From contig JBKHXN010000044.1 of the NCBI GenBank assembly GCA_046565985.1, positions 1-64,000 of the forward strand: a DNA stretch of 64,000 nucleotides, in the 5' to 3' direction. Both the position numbers and the translations under genes were made by a program. The DNA comes from Polycyclovorans sp046565985. GTDB taxonomy: Bacteria; Pseudomonadota; Gammaproteobacteria; Nevskiales; Nevskiaceae. Shown one piece after another: positions 49,106 through 57,508 of this stretch. Within the stretch, counting starts at the first letter, position 1; the number at the start of each line of letters is the position of its first letter. The notes below the pieces were generated by a model. The model worked only from the letters and a program-made list of their open reading frames with translations, made no database searches and was not told the DNA's origin.

Positions 49106-49554
49106 CATGGAGCCGGAGCCGTGCAGTGTTCGGCGATGGTTTGCTGCGCCTGAGTCTTGCGCCGCTCGTGCTCGGCCTCGGTCATGCGGGTGATGCCCCC
49201 TTGCGCATCCTCGATGCGGATCCGGCTGGGCGGGCGCTGCTCCAGCTTTTCCAGCTCGGCGCGAGCCTGCTCGCAGCGGGCCTGCGCCTGCTGGCGGGTC
49301 TCGGCCGCCTGGCCCTGCTCGGCCGCCTTGCGTTCACGGGCGGCCTGCAACTGCTCGGCGTAGCTCTGCAGGCGCTGCGCGCCGTCCTCGTCGGCCACGC
49401 CGGCACCGTGTGCCGGCATTCTTTCCGCGCGCTGCCCCGGTGGCGGGACTTGCCCATAATGGACCTGGCCGCTGGCATCCACCCAGCGATAGATTTCCGT
49501 CGCCTGGGCGGCGGCGCAGCAGAGCAGCAGTGCCAGGAGCAGGATATGGCGCAT
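49105..49554 (-). CDS. DUF4124 domain protein
   Basis: 149 residues with a signal peptide (LLLALLLCCAAAQA). The mature N-terminus TEIYRWVDASGQVHYGQVPP is the DUF4124 beta-sheet motif. About residues 60-115 form a charged coiled coil (LQAARERKAAEQGQAAETRQQ). It is a periplasmic protein of unknown function, divergent from the DUF3080 gene. Confidence 0.8.
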   Translation of the reverse strand: MRHILLLALLLCCAAAQATEIYRWVDASGQVHYGQVPPPGQRAERMPAHGAGVADEDGAQRLQSYAEQLQAARERKAAEQGQAAETRQQAQARCEQARAELEKLEQRPPSRIRIEDAQGGITRMTEAEHERRKTQAQQTIAEHCTAPAP

Positions 49555-49590
49555 GACAGGCAGTGTAGAGCGCTTGCAGGCCGCGCGGTC

Positions 49591-50664
49591 ATGATCTGGG
49601 TCACGGCTTGCGGTGTCTGCCTGCTGGCGGCCGGGTGCAGCGAGACCCCGGTGGGCCTGCTGGGCGATTACGAGCAGCGCGTGGCCCGCGTCACCGCCCA
49701 GCCACCCCCGCCCGCCGTGCGGTACGACACCCCCGCCTACCCGCGCCTCCGCGAGCGCAGCGTGCCGGCCCCGGAGGTCCGGGTCCGCTTGCTGGAACTG
49801 TTCGACTTCGAGTTCTGTGACCTCAGCCAGCTGATCGCCGAACGCAACAGCATCCTCGACCGTTATGCCCCGGCCTCACGCAGGCTGGATTACGAGTGGC
49901 GCTTCGCCCACCGCCTGGGCCGCTGCCGCGAGTGGCTGGGGCAGGACCGCGACCCGGCGCGCGATGAACTGCGCGCGCGGCTGGACGAGATTGCCGCGAT
50001 CAAGCGCGAGGCGCTGGGCCCGGCCTGGTGGGCGACGACCTACGGCAGCGCCGAGTTCGAGCGCCACCTGTCGCTGGCCACGCCGCCCTTGCCATCCGAC
50101 GTGTCGAGCGCGCCGCCGCTCGCGGCGCTGGATGCGCTGCTGGCCCTCGAGGCAGGGCAGGCGTCGCCACCCGACGGGCTCGATCTGCCGGCGCTGGAAG
50201 CGCAGTTGCAGCAGCTCGGCGCCAGCGCCTGGGGCGGCGCCTGGCTGCACGCCGCCGTGGCCCTGGGCACCACGCTCGACGGGACCGCCGCACTGCTGGA
50301 ACAGGCCGCCGCCCGCCCCTATTGCCGCCAAGGCCGGCCCACGCCGGAGGCGCGCATCCTGCAGACCGTGTTCTGGAAGTTCTACGCCGGGCGGGTCCAG
50401 CCCTATCTGTCGCAGGTCCACCGCCAGGGCGAGGCCTGGCTGCAACGCCACACGGCGCTGCTGGCCAGCCAGCGCGTGACGCCACCGCCCGCCTTTGCCG
50501 ACTACGCCGCGCGGGCGCTGGGTACCGGCGAGGGCTCGGTGTGGCAGCGCCTGGGGGCGGCACGCGAACGCCACACCCGCGCCTGGCAGGAACTGCTGGG
50601 GCAATGCGGCCTGATGCCGGACGCCGGACAAAGAAAAGGGGAGCCCGAGGGCTCCCCTGGATGA
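49591..50664 (+). CDS. DUF3080 family lipoprotein
   Basis: 357 residues from ATG 49591. A short signal with lipobox (LLAAGCSE) is followed by ELFDFEFCDLSQLIAERNS and RRLDYEWRFAHRLGRCREWL, typical of DUF3080. The family is found in gammaproteobacteria; its role is unknown. The last codons contain the terminator hairpin of the convergent DUF1329 gene (50638-50659). Confidence 0.75.
   Translation: MIWVTACGVCLLAAGCSETPVGLLGDYEQRVARVTAQPPPPAVRYDTPAYPRLRERSVPAPEVRVRLLELFDFEFCDLSQLIAERNSILDRYAPASRRLDYEWRFAHRLGRCREWLGQDRDPARDELRARLDEIAAIKREALGPAWWATTYGSAEFERHLSLATPPLPSDVSSAPPLAALDALLALEAGQASPPDGLDLPALEAQLQQLGASAWGGAWLHAAVALGTTLDGTAALLEQAAARPYCRQGRPTPEARILQTVFWKFYAGRVQPYLSQVHRQGEAWLQRHTALLASQRVTPPPAFADYAARALGTGEGSVWQRLGAARERHTRAWQELLGQCGLMPDAGQRKGEPEGSPG
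50638..50659 (-). terminator. terminator of the DUF1329 gene, inside the DUF3080 coding end
   Basis: On the minus strand GGGGAGCCC, loop TC, GGGCTCCCC, then TTTTCTTT. It lies 20 bp after the DUF1329 stop and within the final codons of the convergent gene. Confidence 0.8.
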
Positions 50665-50677
50665 AACCGGCAGTCGT

Positions 50678-52036
50678 CTAGCGCGAGGCCTGCTTCTGCA
50701 CGTTGCTCGGATCAAAGTACTTGATGTCGAACGTGGTCTCGTAGGTTTCCTCGTCCTCGTTGTTCATCGCCTGGGCGAGGTAACGGTTGTTCTGCATGTC
50801 GTACACCGTTTCCAGGATCGGCAGTGCGAAGGGCTTGTCGTAGGCCTGGATCGGGTGGGCTTCCTGCCAGCGCCACAGCTGGCCGCGACGGTCGTAGATG
50901 TCCACCAGCGAGATCTGCCAGGTGTCCTCGTCGATGTAGAACACGCGCTTGGCGTAGATGTGGCTGGTGCTGGGCTTGACCGTACCTTCCACCACCCAGA
51001 CGCGGTGCAGCTCGTAGCGCGCCAGGTCCTGGTTGATATGGCCTTTCTTGATGATGTCGGTGTACTTGTACTTGTCGCTGTGGATCTCGTAGGCGTTGTA
51101 GGGGATGTACATCTCCTTCTTGCCCACGAACTTCCAGGTGTAACGGTCGGTGGCACCGTTGAAGGTGTCGGTCTGGTCGTTGGTGCGCAGGCCATCGGCA
51201 CCGGTGCCCGGGTTGTCGTAGCCCACGTTCGGCGCGCGGCGCAGACGGCGCTGGCCCGGGTTGTACTGCCAGGCGCGGCGTGCTTCCTTGATCTGGTCCA
51301 TGGTCTCGTGGACCAGGGTGATGGTGCCAGCCAGGCGCGGCGGGCCGAATACCACCTGCAGAAAGTAGATGGAGACGTTGTTCAGCTGCTCCGGCGTGAT
51401 GCCCTTGCGGCTGTAGGAGAACAGTACGTCTTCACGGATCTTCACCAGGTTGAAGTCACCACCCGGGGTCACCGCGGTCTGGTTGTTCCAGCGTACCGCG
51501 CCCTCGCCGCGATAGCGCAGCTTGTGATTCCACACCGGCTCCAGGCCGGACTTGGGGATCGGGAACGGGATGCCGACCACCGCACCGGACACACCCTCGC
51601 CGTTGGAGATCAGCTGGGCACTGGTGGCGTTCTTGAAGGTCGCGTCGTAGACAAAGTCCGGGAACGCCGCCGTGCGGCGCGTCTGATAGACGTTCATCTT
51701 GTAGCTGTCGGGGAAACGCTTGAACGTCTCGATCTGCCCGGCTGACAGCTTGGTCTGGTACTGCTGATAGTTCTGCGCGGTGATGGTGAAGACCGGACGG
51801 TCTTCCGGGAACGGATCACAGTAACGCGTGCGCTCGCCCTTGTAGCAGGGCGGAGACTGCGCCAGTCCGCCTTCCCAGGCCGGGATGCTGCCGTCTGCAT
51901 TGCCTGCACGCTCGCCGCCCAGCGGCATCAGCTTGGTTTTGAGCAGGGCAGCCTCTTCAGGACTGACCTTGGCCGCCACGGGGAGCGACATTGCGAGCGC
52001 CATGAGGGCTGCAACCGACGCGATTTGAATCTTCAT
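50678..52036 (-). CDS. DUF1329 outer-membrane-associated protein
   Basis: 452 residues with a signal peptide (AALMALAMSLPVAA). The DUF1329 features are SPEEAALLKTKLMPLGGERAGNADGSIPAWEGGL near the mature N-terminus and PYNAYEIHSDKYKYTDIIKKGHINQDLARYELHRVWVVEG in the second half (described as blocks at about 25-60 and 290-335). The fold resembles LolA/LolB-like lipid-binding barrels, and genes for it often accompany RND lipid transporters or DUF1302 proteins, which are absent here. It has an RBS (GGAGG) and a tandem repeat upstream. Confidence 0.82.
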   Translation of the reverse strand: MKIQIASVAALMALAMSLPVAAKVSPEEAALLKTKLMPLGGERAGNADGSIPAWEGGLAQSPPCYKGERTRYCDPFPEDRPVFTITAQNYQQYQTKLSAGQIETFKRFPDSYKMNVYQTRRTAAFPDFVYDATFKNATSAQLISNGEGVSGAVVGIPFPIPKSGLEPVWNHKLRYRGEGAVRWNNQTAVTPGGDFNLVKIREDVLFSYSRKGITPEQLNNVSIYFLQVVFGPPRLAGTITLVHETMDQIKEARRAWQYNPGQRRLRRAPNVGYDNPGTGADGLRTNDQTDTFNGATDRYTWKFVGKKEMYIPYNAYEIHSDKYKYTDIIKKGHINQDLARYELHRVWVVEGTVKPSTSHIYAKRVFYIDEDTWQISLVDIYDRRGQLWRWQEAHPIQAYDKPFALPILETVYDMQNNRYLAQAMNNEDEETYETTFDIKYFDPSNVQKQASR

Positions 52037-52080
52037 GTTTCCTCCAACCAGATTGATATTGTGCGCAGACCGAAAACTAG

Positions 52081-52123
52081 CAGACTGAACCTTAAGACAG
52101 ACTGAACCTTAAGGCAGATTCAG
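52081..52123. repeat. 17-bp tandem repeat upstream of the DUF1329 gene
   Basis: Two copies of CAGACTGAACCTTAAG plus one base (52081-52097 and 52098-52114, 16 of 17 identical) and a partial third (CAGATTCAG). They lie 45-87 bp before the DUF1329 start and may be regulator sites. Confidence 0.7.
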
Positions 52124-52150
52124 CGCCCGCGCCACCGCGCAGGCCGCCGC

Positions 52151-52612
52151 TCAGGGCGCTGTACCCAGCGGTTTGCTCAACCGCAGCCCGTCAGCGCCGT
52201 CGTCGTAATAACCCGGCAACGACCGCTCCACAGCGTATCCCAAATCCGCGTAGAGGGCTCTGGCCGCGGCGTTGTCCGCCCGCACCTCCAGCACCAGCAT
52301 GCGCAGACCGGCCTGCACGGCCAGCGCCTCGGCCTGCCGGACCAGCCGGGCACCGAGCCCCTGGCCACGGGCCGCCGGGGCCACCACCAGCGAATACAGA
52401 CGGCCGCGCCGGCTGCCTGCACGGGTGAGCAGGATCAGCGCCCCGCAGATGGCCTGCTGCCGTTCCGCCACCCAGACACGGGCGCCGGGGGAGCGCAGAA
52501 AGCGGCGCAGGGCGGCGCGGCTCAGGCGGTCGGAAGGAAAATGCTGCTCCAGGGCCAGCAGGCCCGGCACGTCGCCCGGCCCGGCCGGGCGCAGGCGTGG
52601 CGTGACGCTCAT
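52151..52612 (-). CDS. GNAT family N-acetyltransferase
   Basis: 153 residues from ATG 52612. The acetyl-CoA-binding motif A reads LYSLVVAPAARGQGLGARLVR, and the C-terminal AARALYADLGYAVERSLPGYY is typical of RimI-like GNATs. Its start overlaps the stop of the ATP-grasp gene by 4 bp, implying a joint function, probably acetylation of the ligase product. The substrate is unknown. Confidence 0.88.
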   Translation of the reverse strand: MSVTPRLRPAGPGDVPGLLALEQHFPSDRLSRAALRRFLRSPGARVWVAERQQAICGALILLTRAGSRRGRLYSLVVAPAARGQGLGARLVRQAEALAVQAGLRMLVLEVRADNAAARALYADLGYAVERSLPGYYDDGADGLRLSKPLGTAP

Positions 52613-54069
52613 GTGCGGGTACGCGCCTCGAGGCGGGCGATGAAATATTCCATGATGCGGCGGTACAGCGCCTCCTTGAGCACCAGGTCTTCCACCCCGA
52701 AGTCGATGTTGGGGTTGTCGTTGACCTCGATCACCTTGACCAGCCTGCCGAACTGCTTGAGGTCCACGCCGTACAGGCCCTGCCCCACGGCACGCGCCGC
52801 CTGCACGGCAATCTGCAGCACCTGCGGCGGCACGTCCTTCACGTCCAGGGTCTCGTGGTTGCCTTCGTGCTTGGCGCCCTTGTCGTCGCGCTTGACCACC
52901 TGCCAATGGTCCTTGGCCATGTAATAGCGGCAGGCGTACAGCGGCTGGCCGTTGAGCACGCCGACCCGCCAGTCGTACTCGGTGGGCTCGAAGCTCTGGG
53001 CGATGATCAGGTCGGAGCGCTCCAGCATGTCGCGCGTCAGGCGGCGCAGCTCGGTCTCGTCTTCCACCTTGATGACCCCGCGCGAGAACTGGGAGTCCGG
53101 CTGCTTGAGCACGCAGGGGAAGCCCAGCGTCTTCGCCACCTCGCCCACGTTCTTGCTGTGGATCAGCAGGGTGCGCGGCTGGGGGATGCGGTGACGTTCC
53201 ATGAGCTGCGCCAGGAACACCTTGTTGGCGGCGCGCAGGATCGACAGCGGATCGTCCACTACCACCAAGCCTTCGCGTGCGGCGCGGCGGGCAAAGCGGT
53301 AGGTATGGTGGTTGACCGCGGTGGTCTCGCGGATGAACAGGGCGTCGAACTCGGCGACATGGCCGTAGTCGCCCTTGTCGAGAAATTCCACATCAAACCC
53401 CAGGTCCTCCGCCGCCTTCTCGAACTGCTTGAGCGCGCGCGGGTTGGACGGGGCTTCCTTGTCCTCGTCGTTGATGAGGATGGCGAGGTCGTAGCGCGAG
53501 GCCTCGCGCTTGGTGCGCGGCGCGCGCTTGAGCGTGAAGTAGTCGGCCGCCGCCTCGAACAGGAATTCGCGATGGCTCTCCGGCACTTCGCCGAGCGCAA
53601 TGGGCGACAGCGAATCGGTGCGCCACTCGTCGCCACGCCAGACGAACTCCGCCTGCAGCAGCGGCGCGGGGAACAGATTGAACAGGGCGCGTGACAGGCG
53701 CTCGTGGCGCTTGGCCAGGCTGCGCCCGAAGTACACGTTCATCACGTAGCGTTCGGAGCCGATGCGCGACAGCGACTTCTGCAGCAGCTCCTCGATCTCG
53801 TCGTTGAGATAACGCGGGCTCTCGGCGAGCTTGAGATCCTGGATGGTGTCGATCTCGGGCAGCGGCTTGTGGCCGCGCGCGCCCGCCAGCAGCGAGACGT
53901 AGTAGCCCGTGCTCTGGTAGCTGAAGGAACGGCACAGGTTGTACAGGCGCGTGCGGCGGGCCCGCGTCAGGGTTTCATGGGTCAGATAATCCCAGGCGGT
54001 GACGACCTCGATGCCGGGGATGTTCACCGGCCAGTCGCTGCGCTGATCCACTACCACCAGGCCGCTCAC
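52609..54069 (-). CDS. RimK-like ATP-grasp ligase with N-terminal RLAN domain
   Basis: 486 residues. About residues 1-150 form the RimK-like ATP-grasp N-terminal (RLAN) domain (RLYNLCRSFSYQSTGYYVSLLA is its core). The ATP-grasp domain follows from about 265 (VDDPLSILRAANKVFLAQLMERH, VLKQPDSQFSRGVIKV, the metal-binding VIEVNDNPNIDFGVED). Members join an amino acid to a peptide or protein carboxylate. The coupled GNAT gene suggests a small acetylated peptide or modified protein as product. No GCS2-type partner is seen nearby. Confidence 0.85.
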   Translation of the reverse strand: MSGLVVVDQRSDWPVNIPGIEVVTAWDYLTHETLTRARRTRLYNLCRSFSYQSTGYYVSLLAGARGHKPLPEIDTIQDLKLAESPRYLNDEIEELLQKSLSRIGSERYVMNVYFGRSLAKRHERLSRALFNLFPAPLLQAEFVWRGDEWRTDSLSPIALGEVPESHREFLFEAAADYFTLKRAPRTKREASRYDLAILINDEDKEAPSNPRALKQFEKAAEDLGFDVEFLDKGDYGHVAEFDALFIRETTAVNHHTYRFARRAAREGLVVVDDPLSILRAANKVFLAQLMERHRIPQPRTLLIHSKNVGEVAKTLGFPCVLKQPDSQFSRGVIKVEDETELRRLTRDMLERSDLIIAQSFEPTEYDWRVGVLNGQPLYACRYYMAKDHWQVVKRDDKGAKHEGNHETLDVKDVPPQVLQIAVQAARAVGQGLYGVDLKQFGRLVKVIEVNDNPNIDFGVEDLVLKEALYRRIMEYFIARLEARTRT

Positions 54070-54219
54070 GCGGCACCTGTCACTTCAGGCAAGGGGTCTG
54101 CTGGGTCTTCGGGCATGGGGGCAAGGGGTGGCGGGAATGGCCGCGCGCAAAATCCTAGCAGGATTGCAGCACGCCGGTGCATGGGAAATGATGCATGCCC
54201 ACCCGCGCCACGCCGACCG

Positions 54220-55092
54220 ATGTCCGCCACGCTGAGCGTCATCATCCCCACCCTGGACGAGGCCGAGACCCTGCCCGCCCTGCTGGCCGACCTGCACGCG
54301 CAGACCGGGCTGGTGCTGCAGATCATCGTCGCCGACGGCGGCTCCCGCGATGGCACCCCCGGTCTGGCGCTGGCCGCCGGCGCGCAGCTGCAGACCAGCC
54401 CACGCGGCCGGGCGCGGCAGATGAACGCCGGGCGGCGGCTGGCCACAGCCGCGCACCTGCTGTTCCTGCACGCCGATTCGCGCCTGCCCGATCCGCAGCT
54501 GCTGGCCCGCGCCCTGGCCAGCCTGCAGGCCTGCGCCGATCCGCGGGTGGCCGGGCACTTCGGCCTGCGCTTCATCCGCCACCAACCCGGGCGCGAGCGC
54601 TTCTACCGGTTTCTGGAAGCCAAGACCCGCAGCCAGCGCCCCGGCACCATCAACGGCGACCAGGGCCTGCTGCTGCGCGCCAGCTGGTTCGACCAGCTTG
54701 GCGGCTTCGACGAAAGCCTGCCCTACCTGGAAGACCAGCACTTCGCCGCGACGGTCTTCCGCTACGGCCGCTGGCTGCTGCTGCCGGGCGAGCTGCATAC
54801 CTCGGCACGCCGCTTCGAGCAGGAGGGGCACGGACGCCGCTACGCCCTGATGGGCCTGATGAGCGCAATGCACACGCTGGGGCTACGCGCCTTCTTCGAC
54901 GCAGCGCCGGGCATCTATGTGGCCCAGTCCGAGACCCACGAGCTGCGCCTGGGCCCCTACCTGCGGCTGGCCGCGCGGCTGATCGTCACCCGGCCCCGCT
55001 GCTGGTGGCCGCTGCTGCGCCTGGGCCTGGCCAACGCCTGGCAGCTGGGGCTGGCACTGCGCATCCGGCTGGGCCGCCACCCCGGCCGCTGA
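54220..55092 (+). CDS. TIGR04283-like family 2 glycosyltransferase
   Basis: 290 residues from ATG 54220. GT-A start SVIIPTLDEAETLPALLADL, then IIVADGGSRDGTPGLALAAGA, GRARQMNAGRRLA and LLFLHADSRLP match the TIGR04283 (selenium/arsenosugar-associated) family. The C-terminal 110 residues carry a typical desaturase-like NGDQGLLLRASWFDQLGGFDE block. The usual partner TIGR04282 and a radical SAM gene are absent. It is read toward the desaturase 44 bp downstream. Confidence 0.78.
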   Translation: MSATLSVIIPTLDEAETLPALLADLHAQTGLVLQIIVADGGSRDGTPGLALAAGAQLQTSPRGRARQMNAGRRLATAAHLLFLHADSRLPDPQLLARALASLQACADPRVAGHFGLRFIRHQPGRERFYRFLEAKTRSQRPGTINGDQGLLLRASWFDQLGGFDESLPYLEDQHFAATVFRYGRWLLLPGELHTSARRFEQEGHGRRYALMGLMSAMHTLGLRAFFDAAPGIYVAQSETHELRLGPYLRLAARLIVTRPRCWWPLLRLGLANAWQLGLALRIRLGRHPGR

Positions 55093-55096
55093 GCGC

Positions 55097-55110
55097 TGTA
55101 CACTTGTACA
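55097..55110 (+). promoter_or_regulatory. palindromic operator candidate before the desaturase gene
   Basis: TGTACA-CT-TGTACA lies 26 bp before the desaturase start. The core GTACA-N2-TGTAC resembles TetR-type operators of unsaturated-fatty-acid regulators (FabR/DesT type). No such regulator gene is in the window, so the assignment is tentative. Confidence 0.5.
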
Positions 55111-55136
55111 CTGAAACCCCCTCCCGAGACTGCCGG

Positions 55137-56276
55137 ATGCCCGCTGCAAGCTTTGACCGTGCGCCCCCGAACTGGCCCGCGATCATCATGTTCACCCTGA
55201 CCACCGTGCCGGTGCTCACCCTGTTTCCCTGGTACGCCTGGACCTACGGCTTCGACGGTTACGAGATTGGCTGGGCCATCGCGCTGATGTTTGCCACCGG
55301 CCTGTCCATCACCGCCGGGTATCACCGCCTGTGGGCACACCGCACCTACCAGGCCCACTGGAGCCTGCGCCTGGTGCTGATGCTGTTCGGCGCCATGAGC
55401 CTGCAGAACAGCATCCTGATCTGGGCCTCGATGCACCGCATCCACCACAAGCATGTGGACGACGAGGACCGCGACCCCTACTCCGCCCGCCGCGGCCTGT
55501 GGTTCTCGCACATCGGCTGGATGCTGCGCGATTACCCCAGCTCCGCGCTGGATTTCGAGAACGCCCGCGACCTCAAGGACGATCCGATCGTGATGTTCCA
55601 GCACCGCCACTATCTCAAGCTGGCGCTGGCCATGAACATCGGCCTGCCCGCGCTGCTGGGCTGGCTGCACGGCGACCTCTGGGGCAGCCTGCTGATGGCC
55701 GGCCTGCTGCGCCTGGTGGCGAGCCACCACGTGACGTTCTTCATCAACTCGCTGGCCCACTACTGGGGCCGCCAGCCCTACACCACCGCCAACACCGCGC
55801 GCGACAACGGGCTGCTGGCGCTGGTGACCTACGGCGAGGGCTACCACAACTACCACCACCTGTTTCAGTGGGATTACCGCAACGGCATCCGCTGGTGGCA
55901 TTACGACCCCACCAAATGGCTGATCGCCGTCTGCAGCTGGCTGGGCCTGGCCCGCAACCTCAAGCGCGTCCCCCGCTTCACCGTGCGCCGCGCCATGTTG
56001 CAGCGCCAGTTCGAGCATGCCCGAGAAAAACTCGCCCGCAGCGCCCAGCCCGGCCGGATCAGCGAACTCCAGCACCTGCTGGAGCAGGAGTGGGAGCACT
56101 ACACCCAGATCCTGGCGCAATGGTCACAGCTGCAGGCCGAGCGCTTCGAGGCCGCCCGGCAGCAGCTGGTGGACCAGTGGGAACACAGCGACGCCCGCAA
56201 ACGCCTGCACGCCCTGGAAGAAGCGCTGCACCTGCAGTACCAGCGCGTGCGCCTGCTGCAACTGCAAGCCGCCTGA
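55137..56276 (+). CDS. membrane acyl-CoA delta-9 type fatty acid desaturase
   Basis: 379 residues. The three histidine boxes of the family are present: HRLWAH (about 63-68), HRIHH (about 100-104) and HNYHH (about 237-241). Four membrane helices flank them. The C-terminal 85 residues form a Gln/Glu-rich coiled coil (LLEQEWEHYTQILAQWSQLQ), as seen in longer proteobacterial desaturases. It introduces a double bond into saturated acyl-CoA, adjusting membrane fluidity. A palindrome at 55097-55110 may regulate it. Confidence 0.92.
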   Translation: MPAASFDRAPPNWPAIIMFTLTTVPVLTLFPWYAWTYGFDGYEIGWAIALMFATGLSITAGYHRLWAHRTYQAHWSLRLVLMLFGAMSLQNSILIWASMHRIHHKHVDDEDRDPYSARRGLWFSHIGWMLRDYPSSALDFENARDLKDDPIVMFQHRHYLKLALAMNIGLPALLGWLHGDLWGSLLMAGLLRLVASHHVTFFINSLAHYWGRQPYTTANTARDNGLLALVTYGEGYHNYHHLFQWDYRNGIRWWHYDPTKWLIAVCSWLGLARNLKRVPRFTVRRAMLQRQFEHAREKLARSAQPGRISELQHLLEQEWEHYTQILAQWSQLQAERFEAARQQLVDQWEHSDARKRLHALEEALHLQYQRVRLLQLQAA

Positions 56277-56292
56277 ACCTTCGGGCGGCCCA

Positions 56293-56324
56293 ACGACAAA
56301 GCCGCCCGAAGGCGGCTTTGTCGT
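56293..56324. terminator. bidirectional terminator after the desaturase gene
   Basis: ACGACAAAGCCGCC, loop CGAA, GGCGGCTTTGTCGT: a perfect 14-bp stem between two convergent genes. Confidence 0.85.
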
Positions 56325-56339
56325 TTGCGGCGATGGAGA

Positions 56340-56654
56340 TCAGCCGTCGTCGCCCGGGGTGCGATATTCCATATCGCCCAGCCGCCGGAAGAAGGTGTAG
56401 CGCGCCGGCTCGATGACCAGCTTGCGGGCCGGTTCGCGGGGCAGCTCGCCCTGGATCACCGCCAGCGGCAGCGACACCACGAAGAAGCCCACGCCCAGGG
56501 TGGTGGCGACCAGACTCAGCGGACGGATCAGCACCAGATCGAACACCATGGCGCCCGCGGACGGGCTGTCGTCTATGCCTTCACGGTCCTGCGCCTGCAG
56601 GGCGCTGGCCGACACCATCAGCACCAGTGCGGCGGTCAAAGTCACTACTTTCAT
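56340..56654 (-). CDS. small conserved membrane protein
   Basis: 104 residues. The signal peptide ends near ALQA, then a hydrophobic segment (MVFDLVLIRPLSLVATTLGVGFFVVSLPLAV) and a C-terminal LVIEPARYTFFRRLGD block that I recall from hypothetical proteins in Pseudomonas and relatives. Function unknown. It is convergent with the desaturase gene. Confidence 0.65.
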   Translation of the reverse strand: MKVVTLTAALVLMVSASALQAQDREGIDDSPSAGAMVFDLVLIRPLSLVATTLGVGFFVVSLPLAVIQGELPREPARKLVIEPARYTFFRRLGDMEYRTPGDDG

Positions 56655-56731
56655 GGCTGTTCCTTCCCTTGCCTGTGATCGAGACTAGGCAGCGTTTCCC
56701 ACGCTGTCAACGAAATCCTACACTGTTGCGG

Positions 56732-57037
56732 ATGCCTGCCCTGTATCTTGCCGCCGATCCGATCGAAGCGCAGCTGCTCAAGGACTATCTGGGCGCGCAC
56801 GATATCGCCGTGCAGATCCTCGGCTCAGAGGGCTGGGGCGCGCGCGGTGAAGTGCCGGTGGACCAGTATCCGCGCCTGTACCTGATGGAACCCGCCGACC
56901 AGCCGCGCGCGCTGGCGCTGCTGCGGCAGTATGAACAGCGCCGCCATGCGCACGGGGAATGGCGCTGCGACTGCGGCGAGTGCTCGCCGGTCACCTTCGA
57001 GGTCTGCTGGGCCTGCCAGGCGCCGCGGCCGGCATGA
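56732..57037 (+). CDS. DUF2007 domain protein
   Basis: 101 residues from ATG 56732. The N-terminus (LYLAADPIEAQLLKDYLGAHDIAVQIL) matches the DUF2007 fold. The C-terminus has a CDCGECSPVTFEVCWAC cluster that may bind zinc. Its stop overlaps the trmL start (ATGA). Role unknown. Confidence 0.75.
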   Translation: MPALYLAADPIEAQLLKDYLGAHDIAVQILGSEGWGARGEVPVDQYPRLYLMEPADQPRALALLRQYEQRRHAHGEWRCDCGECSPVTFEVCWACQAPRPA

Positions 57038-57501
57038 TCCACGTGGCGCTCTACCAGCCGGAGATCCCGCCCAATACCGGCAACATCATCCGCCTGTGCG
57101 CCAACACCGGATCGGCGCTGCACCTGGTGCATCCGCTGGGGTTTCGCATGGACGACCGCGCCCTGCAGCGCGCCGGGCTGGACTACCACGAGTACGCGCA
57201 GGTGACCGAACACGCCAGCCTGCCGGAGCTGCGCGCGGCGCTGCCGGGCACCCGCCTGCTGGCGTTCAGCACGCGCGGCGAAACGCGCTACGACACGGTG
57301 CGCTACCAGCCCGGGGACGTGCTGCTGTTCGGCCCCGAAACCCGTGGACTGCCGGCGGCCGTGCTGGCCGGACTGCCGCCGGAGCAGCGCCTGCGCCTGC
57401 CGATGCGCGCGCGCAGCCGCAGCCTGAATCTGGCCAACGCGGTGGCCGTGGCGGTGTACGAGGCCTGGCGCCAGCTCGGCTTCGGGCCCGGCTGGGCCTG
57501 A
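57034..57501 (+). CDS. trmL: tRNA (cytidine/uridine-34-2'-O)-methyltransferase TrmL
   Basis: 155 residues, a SPOUT enzyme. YQPEIPPNTGNIIRLCANTG opens it, then LLFGPETRGLP and the knot motif PMRARSRSLNLANAVAVAVYEAWRQLG. It methylates the wobble base of leucine tRNAs. It overlaps DUF2007 by 4 bp and converges with gpsA. Confidence 0.94.
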   Translation: MIHVALYQPEIPPNTGNIIRLCANTGSALHLVHPLGFRMDDRALQRAGLDYHEYAQVTEHASLPELRAALPGTRLLAFSTRGETRYDTVRYQPGDVLLFGPETRGLPAAVLAGLPPEQRLRLPMRARSRSLNLANAVAVAVYEAWRQLGFGPGWA

Positions 57502-57508
57502 GGCCCGC

